NCBI GenBank assembly: GCA_942493335.1
Contig: OW818693.1
Location: 3,224,001 to 3,288,000 of the forward strand
Direction: 5' to 3'
DNA from: JAEWSN01 sp942493335
GTDB taxonomy: Bacteria; Bacillota; Clostridia; DSM-8532
DNA: 64,000 nt
Below are positions 35,019 through 42,877 of this stretch, piece after piece. Made by a program: the position numbers and the translations under genes. Under the pieces are notes generated by a model. It was not told the origin of the DNA and ran no database searches. It was given only the letters and a program-made list of their open reading frames with translations. The first letter of the stretch is position 1. The number at the start of each line of letters is the position of its first letter.

Positions 35019-36875
35019 TCACTGCTTTTCAGCGAAATACAGCGCGCCCAGCTCGAAGCCGTAGTTCATTCTGTCCTGACCGGGATCCACATTGATGTTG
35101 ATGAAGTTGAAGACCAGCAGGACACGGACTTCCGCGGATTCCACCGACAGACTCATGTCGGAGAAGTCCGCCACCACGGGATTTCCGGACTTCAGTGGGA
35201 ACCGTTTGGATAGGCTGTCGATGTATTCGTTCAGATCCTTGTTCAGAATCTCCCGGCCGTCCAGTTCGACTTTTAGGGAAGGAATACCGGACGGAGTGTT
35301 CACATTCCAATAGATGGCATAGGCGCCTCGGCCACCGTCCAGCATGACCGGGGCGCCTTGCTTTGCGTCATTTCCCTGTACATTGACGGCCCAGCCGTAG
35401 TCTCGAATGTCGATGGGTCCGGTTTTCAAGGAAAGGGAGGTGCCGGTCGGACCGGAGCTGTTTCCGTAGTAGTCCGCGGATTTCGGCCAGGTTTTCTCGA
35501 ATCCGAGCTTAGCCTTGAATGCGGCGGGTTGTGCAAGTGTTCTGTCAAACCAGACAGGCAGGGATGCCTTCTCTGCGGTGGACAGGTAGTCGACCGCGTC
35601 CGTGATCCTCTCGCGTACTGCCTGATCCGGCATTGTAGATGCAGGGCTCAAATCATCATCCGTCAGCATGCCCTGGCTGGTGAGGGACGTTTCCAGGCGA
35701 TTGATTTGTGCGGACACAGGCAAGACTTGGTAGCCTGTGAAAGGAAGTACGGCGAGAAGGGCAAGAATGCATGCGACGATGGCAATCGGGGCATGCGCCC
35801 GGTTTCGGAGAATCAGCAGCAGGAGGGCGCCCGTAACCGCCAGCATCCAGATCAGACCGAACAGGTAGCTGTCCGTCTTGAGGCCGGTTTCCCGCAATCG
35901 GTTGATGAGGGCCCATGCTTCAAAGGCGAGGATGATGAGGGAAGCCAGGGGAAATGCAAAGCGATGGATTTTCGCCAGAGCGGTATCGTGGTGTGCGACC
36001 AGGATGTGGAGCAGGATTCCGCCAAGCGCATAGTTTGCGGCAATGCCGGAAAGCTGCGTGAACACAGGCCATTCACCGGTCAGAAGGATTCGCCCTGTCC
36101 AGAGTAGAAGAACAGCAGTCAAGCCAAGGAAAATCGGAATCAGGATGACCCCGAACAGGATTTCAATGAAACGTGGTTGTTTTCGGACGATTTCTCGCCG
36201 CTCCATGTCCTGACCTTTCCGGAAGTCCGGAAAATACCCGACGAATATGGCAAACGCGAGGAATCCGACAAACGTACCGAGATATTGGTAGACCTTTACG
36301 CTCAAATCTCTATAAAGCAGCGTCTGAACGGCGCCGGCCACACCGGAAACGCCGCCCATGATGACAAGTCCGTAGATCAGGGCGATGAAGAATGCCTTGA
36401 TCGTCATGAAGGTGGAATGGGCAAAATCCGATTGATCTTTCGGATTACCGGCCATCAGAACGAATACAATGAGGCTGATCAGGATGCCGACACCGACGCG
36501 GGCGGCGGAAAGGGTGGGAAGCCTTGCGATCCGCGCGCCTTCCGGGATGTATCCGCCAGGCAGATACAGCGCCAGGAATGTGATGGCGGCGGCGGCGACA
36601 CCGAGCAGATTTGCAAGTAGAAAAGAAACGGGTTTGCCGATTCGGTTTCGTTCCGCCGAGATGACGGCCAGACTGAAGAATGCGCCCAGGGCGAAGGACC
36701 AATGCAGGCAGCCGAACAGGAAGTTGAGCGGTTCCTGCTGCGGCCATTCGAGGTGGATGCGGACCATCGTCACCAGTGAAAAGGCAAGTGAGAAGGCGAT
36801 TGTGGCCGGGAAGGTCCGGAAGGCCTTTCCGACTCCCTTGAAGATCAATGAGATCGAACGGGAAAAAGCGTTCAT
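35019..36875 (-). CDS. DUF4153-type polytopic membrane protein
   Basis: 618 residues from ATG 36875 behind GAGGTGTGGAAC. About eleven hydrophobic helices occupy residues 15-380 (including AFSLAFSLVTMVRI and GVILIPIFLGLTAVLLLWTG). A soluble, presumably external C-terminal region (about 395-618) contains ANY WNVN-type beta strands. The membrane part resembles DUF4153 proteins, common in Bacillota beside envelope-stress genes. No function is established. It lies upstream of no other gene on its strand, so it is probably monocistronic. Confidence 0.75.
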   Translation of the reverse strand: MNAFSRSISLIFKGVGKAFRTFPATIAFSLAFSLVTMVRIHLEWPQQEPLNFLFGCLHWSFALGAFFSLAVISAERNRIGKPVSFLLANLLGVAAAAITFLALYLPGGYIPEGARIARLPTLSAARVGVGILISLIVFVLMAGNPKDQSDFAHSTFMTIKAFFIALIYGLVIMGGVSGVAGAVQTLLYRDLSVKVYQYLGTFVGFLAFAIFVGYFPDFRKGQDMERREIVRKQPRFIEILFGVILIPIFLGLTAVLLLWTGRILLTGEWPVFTQLSGIAANYALGGILLHILVAHHDTALAKIHRFAFPLASLIILAFEAWALINRLRETGLKTDSYLFGLIWMLAVTGALLLLILRNRAHAPIAIVACILALLAVLPFTGYQVLPVSAQINRLETSLTSQGMLTDDDLSPASTMPDQAVRERITDAVDYLSTAEKASLPVWFDRTLAQPAAFKAKLGFEKTWPKSADYYGNSSGPTGTSLSLKTGPIDIRDYGWAVNVQGNDAKQGAPVMLDGGRGAYAIYWNVNTPSGIPSLKVELDGREILNKDLNEYIDSLSKRFPLKSGNPVVADFSDMSLSVESAEVRVLLVFNFININVDPGQDRMNYGFELGALYFAEKQ

Positions 36876-37104
36876 GTTCCACACCTCTTTCATGGCGGGA
36901 ACCGGTTCTGTGCGGACGGGAGCCTCCTTGCGGGCAATCGGGTCCGCTGCCGGCGCATAGGGAAGGCTGTGAATCCTTTCAATTCAATTATACGCCTTTC
37001 CAGGGAAAGAAGATGAACCGGGGAGTTTGGACAAATCCGATGCAAACGGGAGCGAAACTGCATCCCGAACCCTTCCGTATCCGGAAGCGACTTTCATGCA
37101 AATG

Positions 37105-37153
37105 AAAAACTCCCCCGCCGGCAATGTCATTCACGATGTTGCCGTTGGAGGAG
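37105..37153 (-). terminator. Terminator of the DUF2089/repeat-protein operon
   Basis: On the minus strand CTCCTCCAACGGCAAC... pairs with ...TTGCCGGCGGGGGAG and is followed by TTTTT. It ends the leftward operon 37190-38592. The rest of the 314-bp gap to 36875 holds no gene. Confidence 0.8.
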
Positions 37154-37189
37154 CTCTCAGGTTTGATTTAGCGGGAATGGGATGTGTTG

Positions 37190-38212
37190 TTACTTGAACT
37201 TGTTTTTCAGGTTGTCATTGACGGTCTGGCTGACGCCGCGTGCCATCTCCTGTGCGGTGCGTGCCATGTCCTGCGCGGCCTTGCGGATGTTATCCGTCAT
37301 ATCGCGGCCTTGTGTGCGCCATTGTTCCCGGAAATCACGGCTCATCTTTTGCCATTCTTCCTGAGCGGCTTTCCAGTTTGGGCTGTTCTTCCATTCGTCC
37401 GAGAATTTTTTCCATTCGTCGTTGAAGGCGTTTGTATTGCAGCCGTCCGGGCCGTTCCCGCAACAAGAGGCCGTACCGTTGATGTCGCCGCACGAGATGT
37501 TTCCGCCGGCAGAGGCGTTTCCGCCGACATCCTCACAGGAAAGGTTTCCACCTGCGCTGGCGCTGCCCTCAACGTTCTCGCACTCCAGATTTCCGCCTGC
37601 CATGGCATTTTTACCGATGTTTTCACATTCAATGTCACCGCCAGCCGTCGCGTTTCCCTCAATGTTTTCAGCTTCCAGATTCCCGCCGACATTGACGGTC
37701 TTGCCCTCGATGGATTCGCATTCCAGGTTGCCGTTCACGTTGACATTCCCGGTAATGTTCTCGCATTCCAGGTTCCCATAACAGGTCACATCGCGCGGGG
37801 TTCCTTCGAGCGAAACATTGAAATCGCCGCGACCATCCTGCACGCAATGAATTCTATGGCCGATGAAGGCGGCGATGCGCATTGCATCGTCGTTGGGCCA
37901 GGGGAGAAGCGCGTTTCCGGACGCATGCATCGTGTCGGACCCATTGCCCGGGAATCCCTGATTGAAGGCAGGGTCGGGCGTGAACGGCGGAACCGGAGGT
38001 ACGGGTGGAATGGGGGCCATGGGGGCCATGGGGGCAACGGGCGGGGCAGACGCAACGGTTGCTCCCGGGTTGGCCTGCACGTTGTTGACTGCGGCTGCAA
38101 CCGCATTGGCGACGGTCTTTTCGATGACGGCATCCATGAGCCGTTCCGCTTCTTCGAGTGAAATCTGGCCATCGCGCAGCATTTCCAGAATCGAGCGTCC
38201 TGTGTCGTTCAT
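37190..38212 (-). CDS. SHOCT-like/beta-solenoid repeat protein (YvlB/LiaX-like layout)
   Basis: 340 residues. The N-terminus ILEMLRDGQISLEEAERLMD is a SHOCT-like helical hairpin. A Pro/Ala-rich linker (residues 50-85) follows. From about 140 to 245 there are seven imperfect repeats of 14-17 residues of the type GNLECENIEGNV...GGN, which should form a right-handed beta-solenoid. The C-terminus (260-340) is a basic/amphipathic helix (RDMTDNIRKAAQDMARTAQE). The start ATG overlaps the stop of the upstream DUF2089 gene (ATGA, 38209-38212), so they are coupled. The arrangement recalls YvlB/LiaX-type envelope-stress proteins, but that link is an inference. There is no signal peptide. Confidence 0.7.
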   Translation of the reverse strand: MNDTGRSILEMLRDGQISLEEAERLMDAVIEKTVANAVAAAVNNVQANPGATVASAPPVAPMAPMAPIPPVPPVPPFTPDPAFNQGFPGNGSDTMHASGNALLPWPNDDAMRIAAFIGHRIHCVQDGRGDFNVSLEGTPRDVTCYGNLECENITGNVNVNGNLECESIEGKTVNVGGNLEAENIEGNATAGGDIECENIGKNAMAGGNLECENVEGSASAGGNLSCEDVGGNASAGGNISCGDINGTASCCGNGPDGCNTNAFNDEWKKFSDEWKNSPNWKAAQEEWQKMSRDFREQWRTQGRDMTDNIRKAAQDMARTAQEMARGVSQTVNDNLKNKFK

Positions 38213-38592
38213 ACCGGTTTCCTCCCCATTTTCAGCCGTTCGACGGCTTCCTCGACGGATATCTCCCTGCTCTTCAGTCGGCCGAGAACGTCGGCTTCCT
38301 CCGGATCAGCGGCCGGTTCGGGTTTCACATCGTATCCCAGGCTCCGGATGACATTGTCCAGTGCCTTTTTTACGGTGGGGTACGACAGACCCAGTTCGGA
38401 CTGGACTTCCCGGAGGTTGCCCTGCGTGCGGATGAAAATCTCCACAAACCGCAGTTCCTCCTTGGAAAGGGCGTTGAAGGGGGAAAGCTCGAACTCGCCG
38501 CGGACGGTGATGTCGCAGCTTTTGCATCCCAGCTCGCGGACGTGCATCCGTCCGCCGCATACCGGGCATGCTCCAAGAACTTCCTTGCGCAT
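38209..38592 (-). CDS. DUF2089-type zinc-ribbon HTH regulator
   Basis: 127 residues from ATG 38592 behind AAGGAGGCAAATC. The N-terminal zinc ribbon is CPVCGGRMHVRELGCKSCD. The middle has an HTH (FIRTQGNLREVQSELGLSYP, then TVKKALDNVIRSLGY). The C-terminus SREISVEEAVERLKMG resembles the SHOCT-like start of the partner protein. DUF2089 proteins are small putative DNA-binding regulators in Bacillota, often next to YvlB-like proteins. A 19-bp palindrome ATGTTCC...GGAACAT (38703-38721) just below its promoter is a candidate autoregulatory site. Confidence 0.85.
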   Translation of the reverse strand: MRKEVLGACPVCGGRMHVRELGCKSCDITVRGEFELSPFNALSKEELRFVEIFIRTQGNLREVQSELGLSYPTVKKALDNVIRSLGYDVKPEPAADPEEADVLGRLKSREISVEEAVERLKMGRKPV

Positions 38593-38702
38593 GATTTGCC
38601 TCCTTGCGGGCATTGATTGCGATGAATCCTGTATGGAATAATTGGCGTATCGGCGTATTCGTCGTCCGCCTGGGAAGGGGCCGGCCCTTCCCGGTGTCAG
38701 GC

Positions 38703-38768
38703 ATGTTCCGTTCAGGAACATTTGGGATCCCTTGTCTGTATCATAATCCAATTGATTAAAAAGATCAA
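38703..38768 (-). promoter_or_regulatory. Promoter and palindromic operator of the DUF2089 operon
   Basis: On the minus strand TTGATC (38768-38763), a 17-bp spacer and TATGAT (38745-38740). From about 12 to 30 bp past the expected start lies ATGTTCC GTTCA GGAACAT (38703-38721), an inverted repeat with seven-bp arms, well placed to block transcription. Confidence 0.75.
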
Positions 38769-38886
38769 CATCAAAATGAAAAATGTTAAACTAAAAGATA
38801 AAATAGTTAAACAAGTTGCGGAATGCGGGCTAAATCGGATGGGAATGAACGAAAATGCGGGAAAAATCCCAAATAAAGGTTCTTCT

Positions 38887-38916
38887 TGAACCGAAAGGGT
38901 CACCTGAAGTATAATG
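38887..38916 (+). promoter_or_regulatory. Promoter of tRNA-Pro
   Basis: TTGAAC (38887-38892), 18-bp spacer, TATAAT (38911-38916), about 45 bp before the tRNA. Confidence 0.75.
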
Positions 38917-38961
38917 ATGAAACGGTTGTTAGGGTCCGAAACGGTTCTGATCCTTCCGCAA

Positions 38962-39037
38962 CGGGGTGTAGCGCAGTTGGTAGCGCGCGTGGTTTGGGAC
39001 CATGAGGTCGCAGGTTCGAATCCTGTCACCCCGACCA
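38962..39037 (+). tRNA. tRNA-Pro (anticodon TGG)
   Basis: Canonical cloverleaf: acceptor arm CGGGGTG pairs with CACCCCG, D-arm GCGCAGTTGGTAGCGC, anticodon loop TTTGGGA (anticodon TGG), T-arm CAGGTTCGAATCCTG, with CCA encoded at the 3' end. It has its own promoter and terminator. AT-rich genes of possible foreign origin lie directly downstream, but no attachment-site duplication was found by eye. Confidence 0.97.
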
Positions 39038-39040
39038 ATA

Positions 39041-39078
39041 GCCTGAAATGCTTTATTTATAAGCGTTTCAGGTTTTTT
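39041..39078 (+). terminator. Terminator of tRNA-Pro
   Basis: CCTGAAA and GCTT pair with AAGC and TTTCAGG around an AT-rich loop, followed by six T residues (39073-39078). Confidence 0.9.
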
Positions 39079-39143
39079 GCTTTTTAGCGGGGATTAAACC
39101 ATGCGGTCGAACGCAAGGACATTATCAAATTCATGGAATACGA

Positions 39144-39635
39144 TCAGCTGATCCACCCTATGTCGCTCTTTAACAATTCCCAGATTCCGTTCGTCTTCTT
39201 AAAGGTAAAAGTTAATCCGATAGCACCTGTCCCAGATCTGTATTTGGATGCTTTCATCTTAATTCGAGAATCATTGAATTCTACGATCTCGTCAATCTTT
39301 ATCAATACGCCATTTTTGATATATAGTTTTTCTTCATCGAACTCTTTTTGTTGTTTTAGTTCGTCAATGGAAGCGTTCTTCATTATGTAGCCTTTGCTCT
39401 GGATAAATTCTTCAATGATTTTTTCATCCTCTTTGGTTAACCCCTTCATTGAATCCATTTGAACGGCGATAAAGGTTATACCATCATTCAGTCCTGCGTC
39501 TTCGGCGAATAAAGTATCGATGGTCTTGATATATAGATCGGCTAACCCCGTTTCACTATTTGCAGTATGTTGGTTCGTGCAACCCAAAATAAAGGCGAAA
39601 CAGATGATCATGAATGCGAAATAAACTCTTTTCAT
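39144..39635 (-). CDS. Small lipoprotein of unknown function
   Basis: 163 residues from ATG 39635. The signal peptide MKRVYFAFMIICFAFILGC ends in a lipobox (ILGC), so it should be lipid-anchored outside. The mature part begins with a charged stretch, then alpha/beta sequence such as GITFIAVQMDSMKGLTKED and ending KKTNGIWELLKSDIGW. AT-rich codon use differs from neighbours. I do not recognise the family. It overlaps no gene and lies 58 bp downstream of another AT-rich gene on the same strand. The two were probably acquired together. Confidence 0.7.
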   Translation of the reverse strand: MKRVYFAFMIICFAFILGCTNQHTANSETGLADLYIKTIDTLFAEDAGLNDGITFIAVQMDSMKGLTKEDEKIIEEFIQSKGYIMKNASIDELKQQKEFDEEKLYIKNGVLIKIDEIVEFNDSRIKMKASKYRSGTGAIGLTFTFKKTNGIWELLKSDIGWIS

Positions 39636-39693
39636 CGCGAAACACATCCCTTCCGTGCCAGAGAAAACATGACTTAGTATGTGAGGCGCACTA

Positions 39694-40479
39694 TCATTCA
39701 ACCTTTGTCTTATAGATATACTGATAGCCTTCTAGATGGAATTTATCCCCCCATGCCGTATTTGCAGCAATATAGTATATTCCTTTTTTCTCAAGTAGAT
39801 CCTCGATGTTGCTCGCATTGTCTATCCGGTGGAGGGATTCATCATATATTCTGTATTCAGATATTGAGGTATGCGCATTATTGTATGCCCATATGCGCGT
39901 GATCTCGAAGTCTTTATTTGCAGGGATTGGCACCAGGGACTTTAACCCCTCCTCGCAATCCGGATCGACTTCATATACACTTGGGCCAAACCAACCGCAA
40001 TCATAAGCAGTGCCTTCATATGATTGCCCATATACCCAATGTTGATAGGGTGTATATGTAATGCCTTTTGACACTAATACAACATCACCCTGCATCACTG
40101 AATTGTTTTCTTCACTATATGAATAATATCCCTGTCCAAAATCGACACAACCCCGATAAAAGTCTATATCGATCCATTTGTTGTTTTTAGTGAATAATCT
40201 ATATGTTATGTTCCCTATGTTGCCCTTTTTTATGTGTGTCTTTTTCAAGGTAAAATTTTGGAAACTATCGATAACAACTTCAATATCATCTCTTTCTGTA
40301 ATATTTTCCGTTTCATTGTTGAGGATAGTGATTTTTTCAATTTCTGATGAGTCTATTGATTGTAGACTTGTGATTTTTGGGTTGCCTGAAATACGGAAAC
40401 CAACCACAACTGCAGCAATTAATAACAACAGAATGACTGCCGAAATGATCTTGTATAATCTTAGCTTTATAAATGACAT
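39694..40479 (-). CDS. Membrane-anchored protein of unknown function
   Basis: 261 residues from ATG 40479 behind CTGAGGTTTT. One N-terminal helix (IISAVILLLLIAAVVVGF) acts as signal anchor. The rest (from about 30) is external, acidic, Tyr/Asn-rich beta-type sequence (NNKWIDIDFYRGCVDFGQGY, then YVYGQSYEGTAYDCG-like loops) with three Cys. No family is recognised. It is AT-rich like the lipoprotein gene that follows on the same strand. A role in the envelope is likely only from topology. Confidence 0.65.
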   Translation of the reverse strand: MSFIKLRLYKIISAVILLLLIAAVVVGFRISGNPKITSLQSIDSSEIEKITILNNETENITERDDIEVVIDSFQNFTLKKTHIKKGNIGNITYRLFTKNNKWIDIDFYRGCVDFGQGYYSYSEENNSVMQGDVVLVSKGITYTPYQHWVYGQSYEGTAYDCGWFGPSVYEVDPDCEEGLKSLVPIPANKDFEITRIWAYNNAHTSISEYRIYDESLHRIDNASNIEDLLEKKGIYYIAANTAWGDKFHLEGYQYIYKTKVE

Positions 40480-40545
40480 AAAACCTCAGAATTTCCACGA
40501 CTACGTGCCTGCAAGTGCCTACTAGAATACATTCTACATAATCTC

Positions 40546-41202
40546 TTAACCCTCTAGATCAATCCGTATGAAGCTTTTCTCCGGATCGGCGTACTCAAGC
40601 GTGCCGCCGTTGTGCAGAGCGATGCTGAGAGATGCGGTATTGTTGTTTTGAATGACCAGGAGCGGCCGGTCGATCTTCATTTTTCTCGCCTCTTTCACAA
40701 GCATGCCGAGAAACCTGGTTCCATATCCTTTACTTCTTTGCGAGGGCCGGATGATGTAGCCGATGTTGCCGCCGATTTCCTTCAACTGGGCTGGTGGTGC
40801 CCGGTTGATGACTCCGTACCCCACAGGCAGTCCGTCTGCCACAAGCCAGTATACATTTCTTGAAAGGACCTGGTCCTTTGACAGATCGCTGACAGTAATA
40901 CCGTTCCTATCCTCACACAGATTGCCGCTGGCAAGTGTGAGCCTGTTCTTTTGCAGATGGTTGTTGGCAGGAACCTTCCGGTTCTCGGGCAGATCACAGT
41001 TGTCAGGTGTGTTTCGATCATTAGGACAGACTGTCACGGCCGAGTTGCAGCAGCGTACAAGCCACTCCTTGAATTCGTCGAAAGACCGGCCGTTGTTGCT
41101 GTTTTCAAAGCCGTTTTCATATACGGGTATCTCCTGCAGCATAGCGAAAATTTCCGGTCCATCATGGATGGATAAGCTTTTCAACACACATTTCAAACAC
41201 AT
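40546..41202 (-). CDS. GNAT acetyltransferase with low-complexity insert
   Basis: 218 residues. Residues 115-218 carry the GNAT acetyl-CoA fold (NIGYIIRPSQRSKGYGTRFL as the Q/RxxGxG/A-type loop, then NNTASLSIALHNGG). Residues 55-110 are an unusual Asn/Asp/Pro-rich insert (RNTPDNCDLPENRKVPANNH) between the first helix and the core. The start is uncertain. ATG 41202 sits directly on the TTGGAGGA ribosome binding site, and a TTG two codons later is better spaced. First of a run of four small leftward genes encoding acetyltransferases and a VOC protein. Confidence 0.75.
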   Translation of the reverse strand: MCLKCVLKSLSIHDGPEIFAMLQEIPVYENGFENSNNGRSFDEFKEWLVRCCNSAVTVCPNDRNTPDNCDLPENRKVPANNHLQKNRLTLASGNLCEDRNGITVSDLSKDQVLSRNVYWLVADGLPVGYGVINRAPPAQLKEIGGNIGYIIRPSQRSKGYGTRFLGMLVKEARKMKIDRPLLVIQNNNTASLSIALHNGGTLEYADPEKSFIRIDLEG

Positions 41203-41339
41203 TCCTCCAACTTCATTGCCATCCGGATAACGGGCATGTGCCGCACATCAAGCCGTATACGGCATAGCCCGGGTTCGGCCTGCCGGGGAAAAAAACACAG
41301 CATGATCCCACTGTCACATTGCGGGATCCATCCCAGCTC

Positions 41340-41717
41340 TCAAATGGCAATCCACCAGAACACGCCGAATTTGTCGATCACGTTGGCACAGAAAGGATTC
41401 CAGTCGCACGGACCCAGTTCATCGATCACGGTGCCACCCTCGCGGAGGATATCATAGGCATTCCGAACCGCTTCTTCCGTCCCCATTTCATGCACATTGA
41501 AGGCCATCGTCTGCCACACATGGTTCTTGTTATGATCGCAGTCGAACGGCGCTTCGCTGACGGCCATGAACAACTGGCCGTTGACCGACAATTCGCAGTG
41601 GGCGTAAGTGCCGGTGTCAGCTTTGATTTCGAAACTCTTTACGGCGTTGAACGCTTTACAGTAACGTTCTACAGCCTCTAGACTTCCGGTGACATAAGCC
41701 TGCGAACCAATTTTCAT
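41340..41717 (-). CDS. VOC-family protein
   Basis: 125 residues from ATG 41717 behind GAAGGAGGACGTAAAG. MKIGSQAYVTGSLEAVERYC, NGQLFMAVSEAPFD and LGPCDWNPFCANVIDKFGVF are those of the PhnB-like vicinal-oxygen-chelate group. It is shorter and more divergent than the VOC protein at 9257-9661. Cytoplasmic; substrate unknown. Confidence 0.78.
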   Translation of the reverse strand: MKIGSQAYVTGSLEAVERYCKAFNAVKSFEIKADTGTYAHCELSVNGQLFMAVSEAPFDCDHNKNHVWQTMAFNVHEMGTEEAVRNAYDILREGGTVIDELGPCDWNPFCANVIDKFGVFWWIAI

Positions 41718-41779
41718 CTTTACGTCCTCCTTCGCCTTTATGGTTTCCTGCGTTCAGGGTTGCGGGGAATTCGGCTGGA

Positions 41780-42313
41780 TCAACCTCGGAGTGCTGAAGA
41801 TAGATAGATCTCCCGGGTCAGCTCGTAATCCACCGAGGATTGCAGCTCGCCAAGTTGGTTTCTCCACGAGTCGATATTCGTTCCTACCCTGACGAAGCCG
41901 ATTTTTTCATAAACATGCTGCGCTCTGGTGTTCTGCAGGTTTGTGTCCAGGACAACCTTTGCATACCCTCTTTCTCCGAACAGATACCGGAGCAGCATTT
42001 TGATGAATTCCGTACCCTGTCCCTTCTCCCGTTCGCTGCTGATACAGATCTTGATGCCGATTTCTGCGACTCCTTCGTGAATCGTCCGATAACTCATTTC
42101 CCCGATGGGCGTATGATCGGATTCGAGGATGAGGCGGCGGTTGTCGTCGGTATCCTTCTTCAAGTCCTCCAGAATCTTGGCTGCACTTGTGCCCAACCCA
42201 TTGGGGAACCCGGCATGCGCCATGATCTGGCCATCATTCCACCAGTCGCACAGCCTTTGTGCGTCTTCCCCGGTTGCCGGTCTGATTGTCAGCTTGCCTT
42301 GAACCAGTATCAT
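41780..42313 (-). CDS. GNAT acetyltransferase
   Basis: 177 residues from ATG 42313 behind TCTGGAGGAAAC. It resembles the RimJ/RimL/AAC(6')-type branch: LTIRPATGEDAQRLCDWWND, IGIKICISSEREKGQGTEFI (acetyl-CoA loop) and VLDTNLQNTRAQHVYEKIGF. Members acetylate ribosomal-protein N-termini or small amines. The substrate here is open. It lies 40 bp from the next GNAT gene, in the same leftward run. Confidence 0.85.
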   Translation of the reverse strand: MILVQGKLTIRPATGEDAQRLCDWWNDGQIMAHAGFPNGLGTSAAKILEDLKKDTDDNRRLILESDHTPIGEMSYRTIHEGVAEIGIKICISSEREKGQGTEFIKMLLRYLFGERGYAKVVLDTNLQNTRAQHVYEKIGFVRVGTNIDSWRNQLGELQSSVDYELTREIYLSSALRG

Positions 42314-42353
42314 GTTTCCTCCAGATCGTCCCGAAAGGTGCATTGGACGGTTG

Positions 42354-42824
42354 TCATGGCTCAATGTTGAATTCCATCGCCCGGTTCGAGTCCGTATACC
42401 CGGCTTTGACATACAGGGGGTACCCATCCTCTGTTGCATTCAGGAAAAGCCGGCTGAATCCATGCTCCTTCGCATATTCCTTTATGAATGACATCAAGCC
42501 CATGCCATATCCTTTTTTCCGATGTTCCTTGCGTGTGAAGAAACTCAGGACATGCCCGATTTTCCTGCCTTCCTTTCCATTCAACGGAGGCAGGTGATAG
42601 ACGAGGAGAGCACCGGAACAAACCACGTTCCCGTCGTTTTCGCCCCAAAACCCGATGTAGCTGTCCGAGGCGTATTGCTGGGCAATATAGGCTTGCACAC
42701 CGGATCGCAGCTCCTTCATTTTCTCCTCACCGTATTCGGGATGCATGTCCTGGATAAACTCGGTTCTCATTTGTGCAAGCAAATCAAGGTTTTCGAGCGT
42801 CGCGACATGATATGTGCATTCCAT
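42354..42824 (-). CDS. GNAT acetyltransferase
   Basis: 156 residues from ATG 42824 behind AAAAAGGAGTGAAATC. The fold is complete: HVATLENLDLLAQMRTEFI at the start, SFFTRKEHRKKGYGMGLMSF (acetyl-CoA-binding loop) and LFLNATEDGYPLYVKAGYTD at the end. The substrate is unknown. Last of the cluster of small modifying genes before the glycosidase. Confidence 0.85.
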   Translation of the reverse strand: MECTYHVATLENLDLLAQMRTEFIQDMHPEYGEEKMKELRSGVQAYIAQQYASDSYIGFWGENDGNVVCSGALLVYHLPPLNGKEGRKIGHVLSFFTRKEHRKKGYGMGLMSFIKEYAKEHGFSRLFLNATEDGYPLYVKAGYTDSNRAMEFNIEP

Positions 42825-42877
42825 GATTTCACTCCTTTTTACGCCATTTCAAAGGAAATGCGCGTATGCCTGGTCAG

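Noticed and set aside
38712..39038. A 108-codon minus-strand open frame beginning MVGVTGFEPATSW
   Set aside because: It is the antisense of tRNA-Pro; this VTGFEPATSW-type string is a familiar artefact of reading across a tRNA gene.
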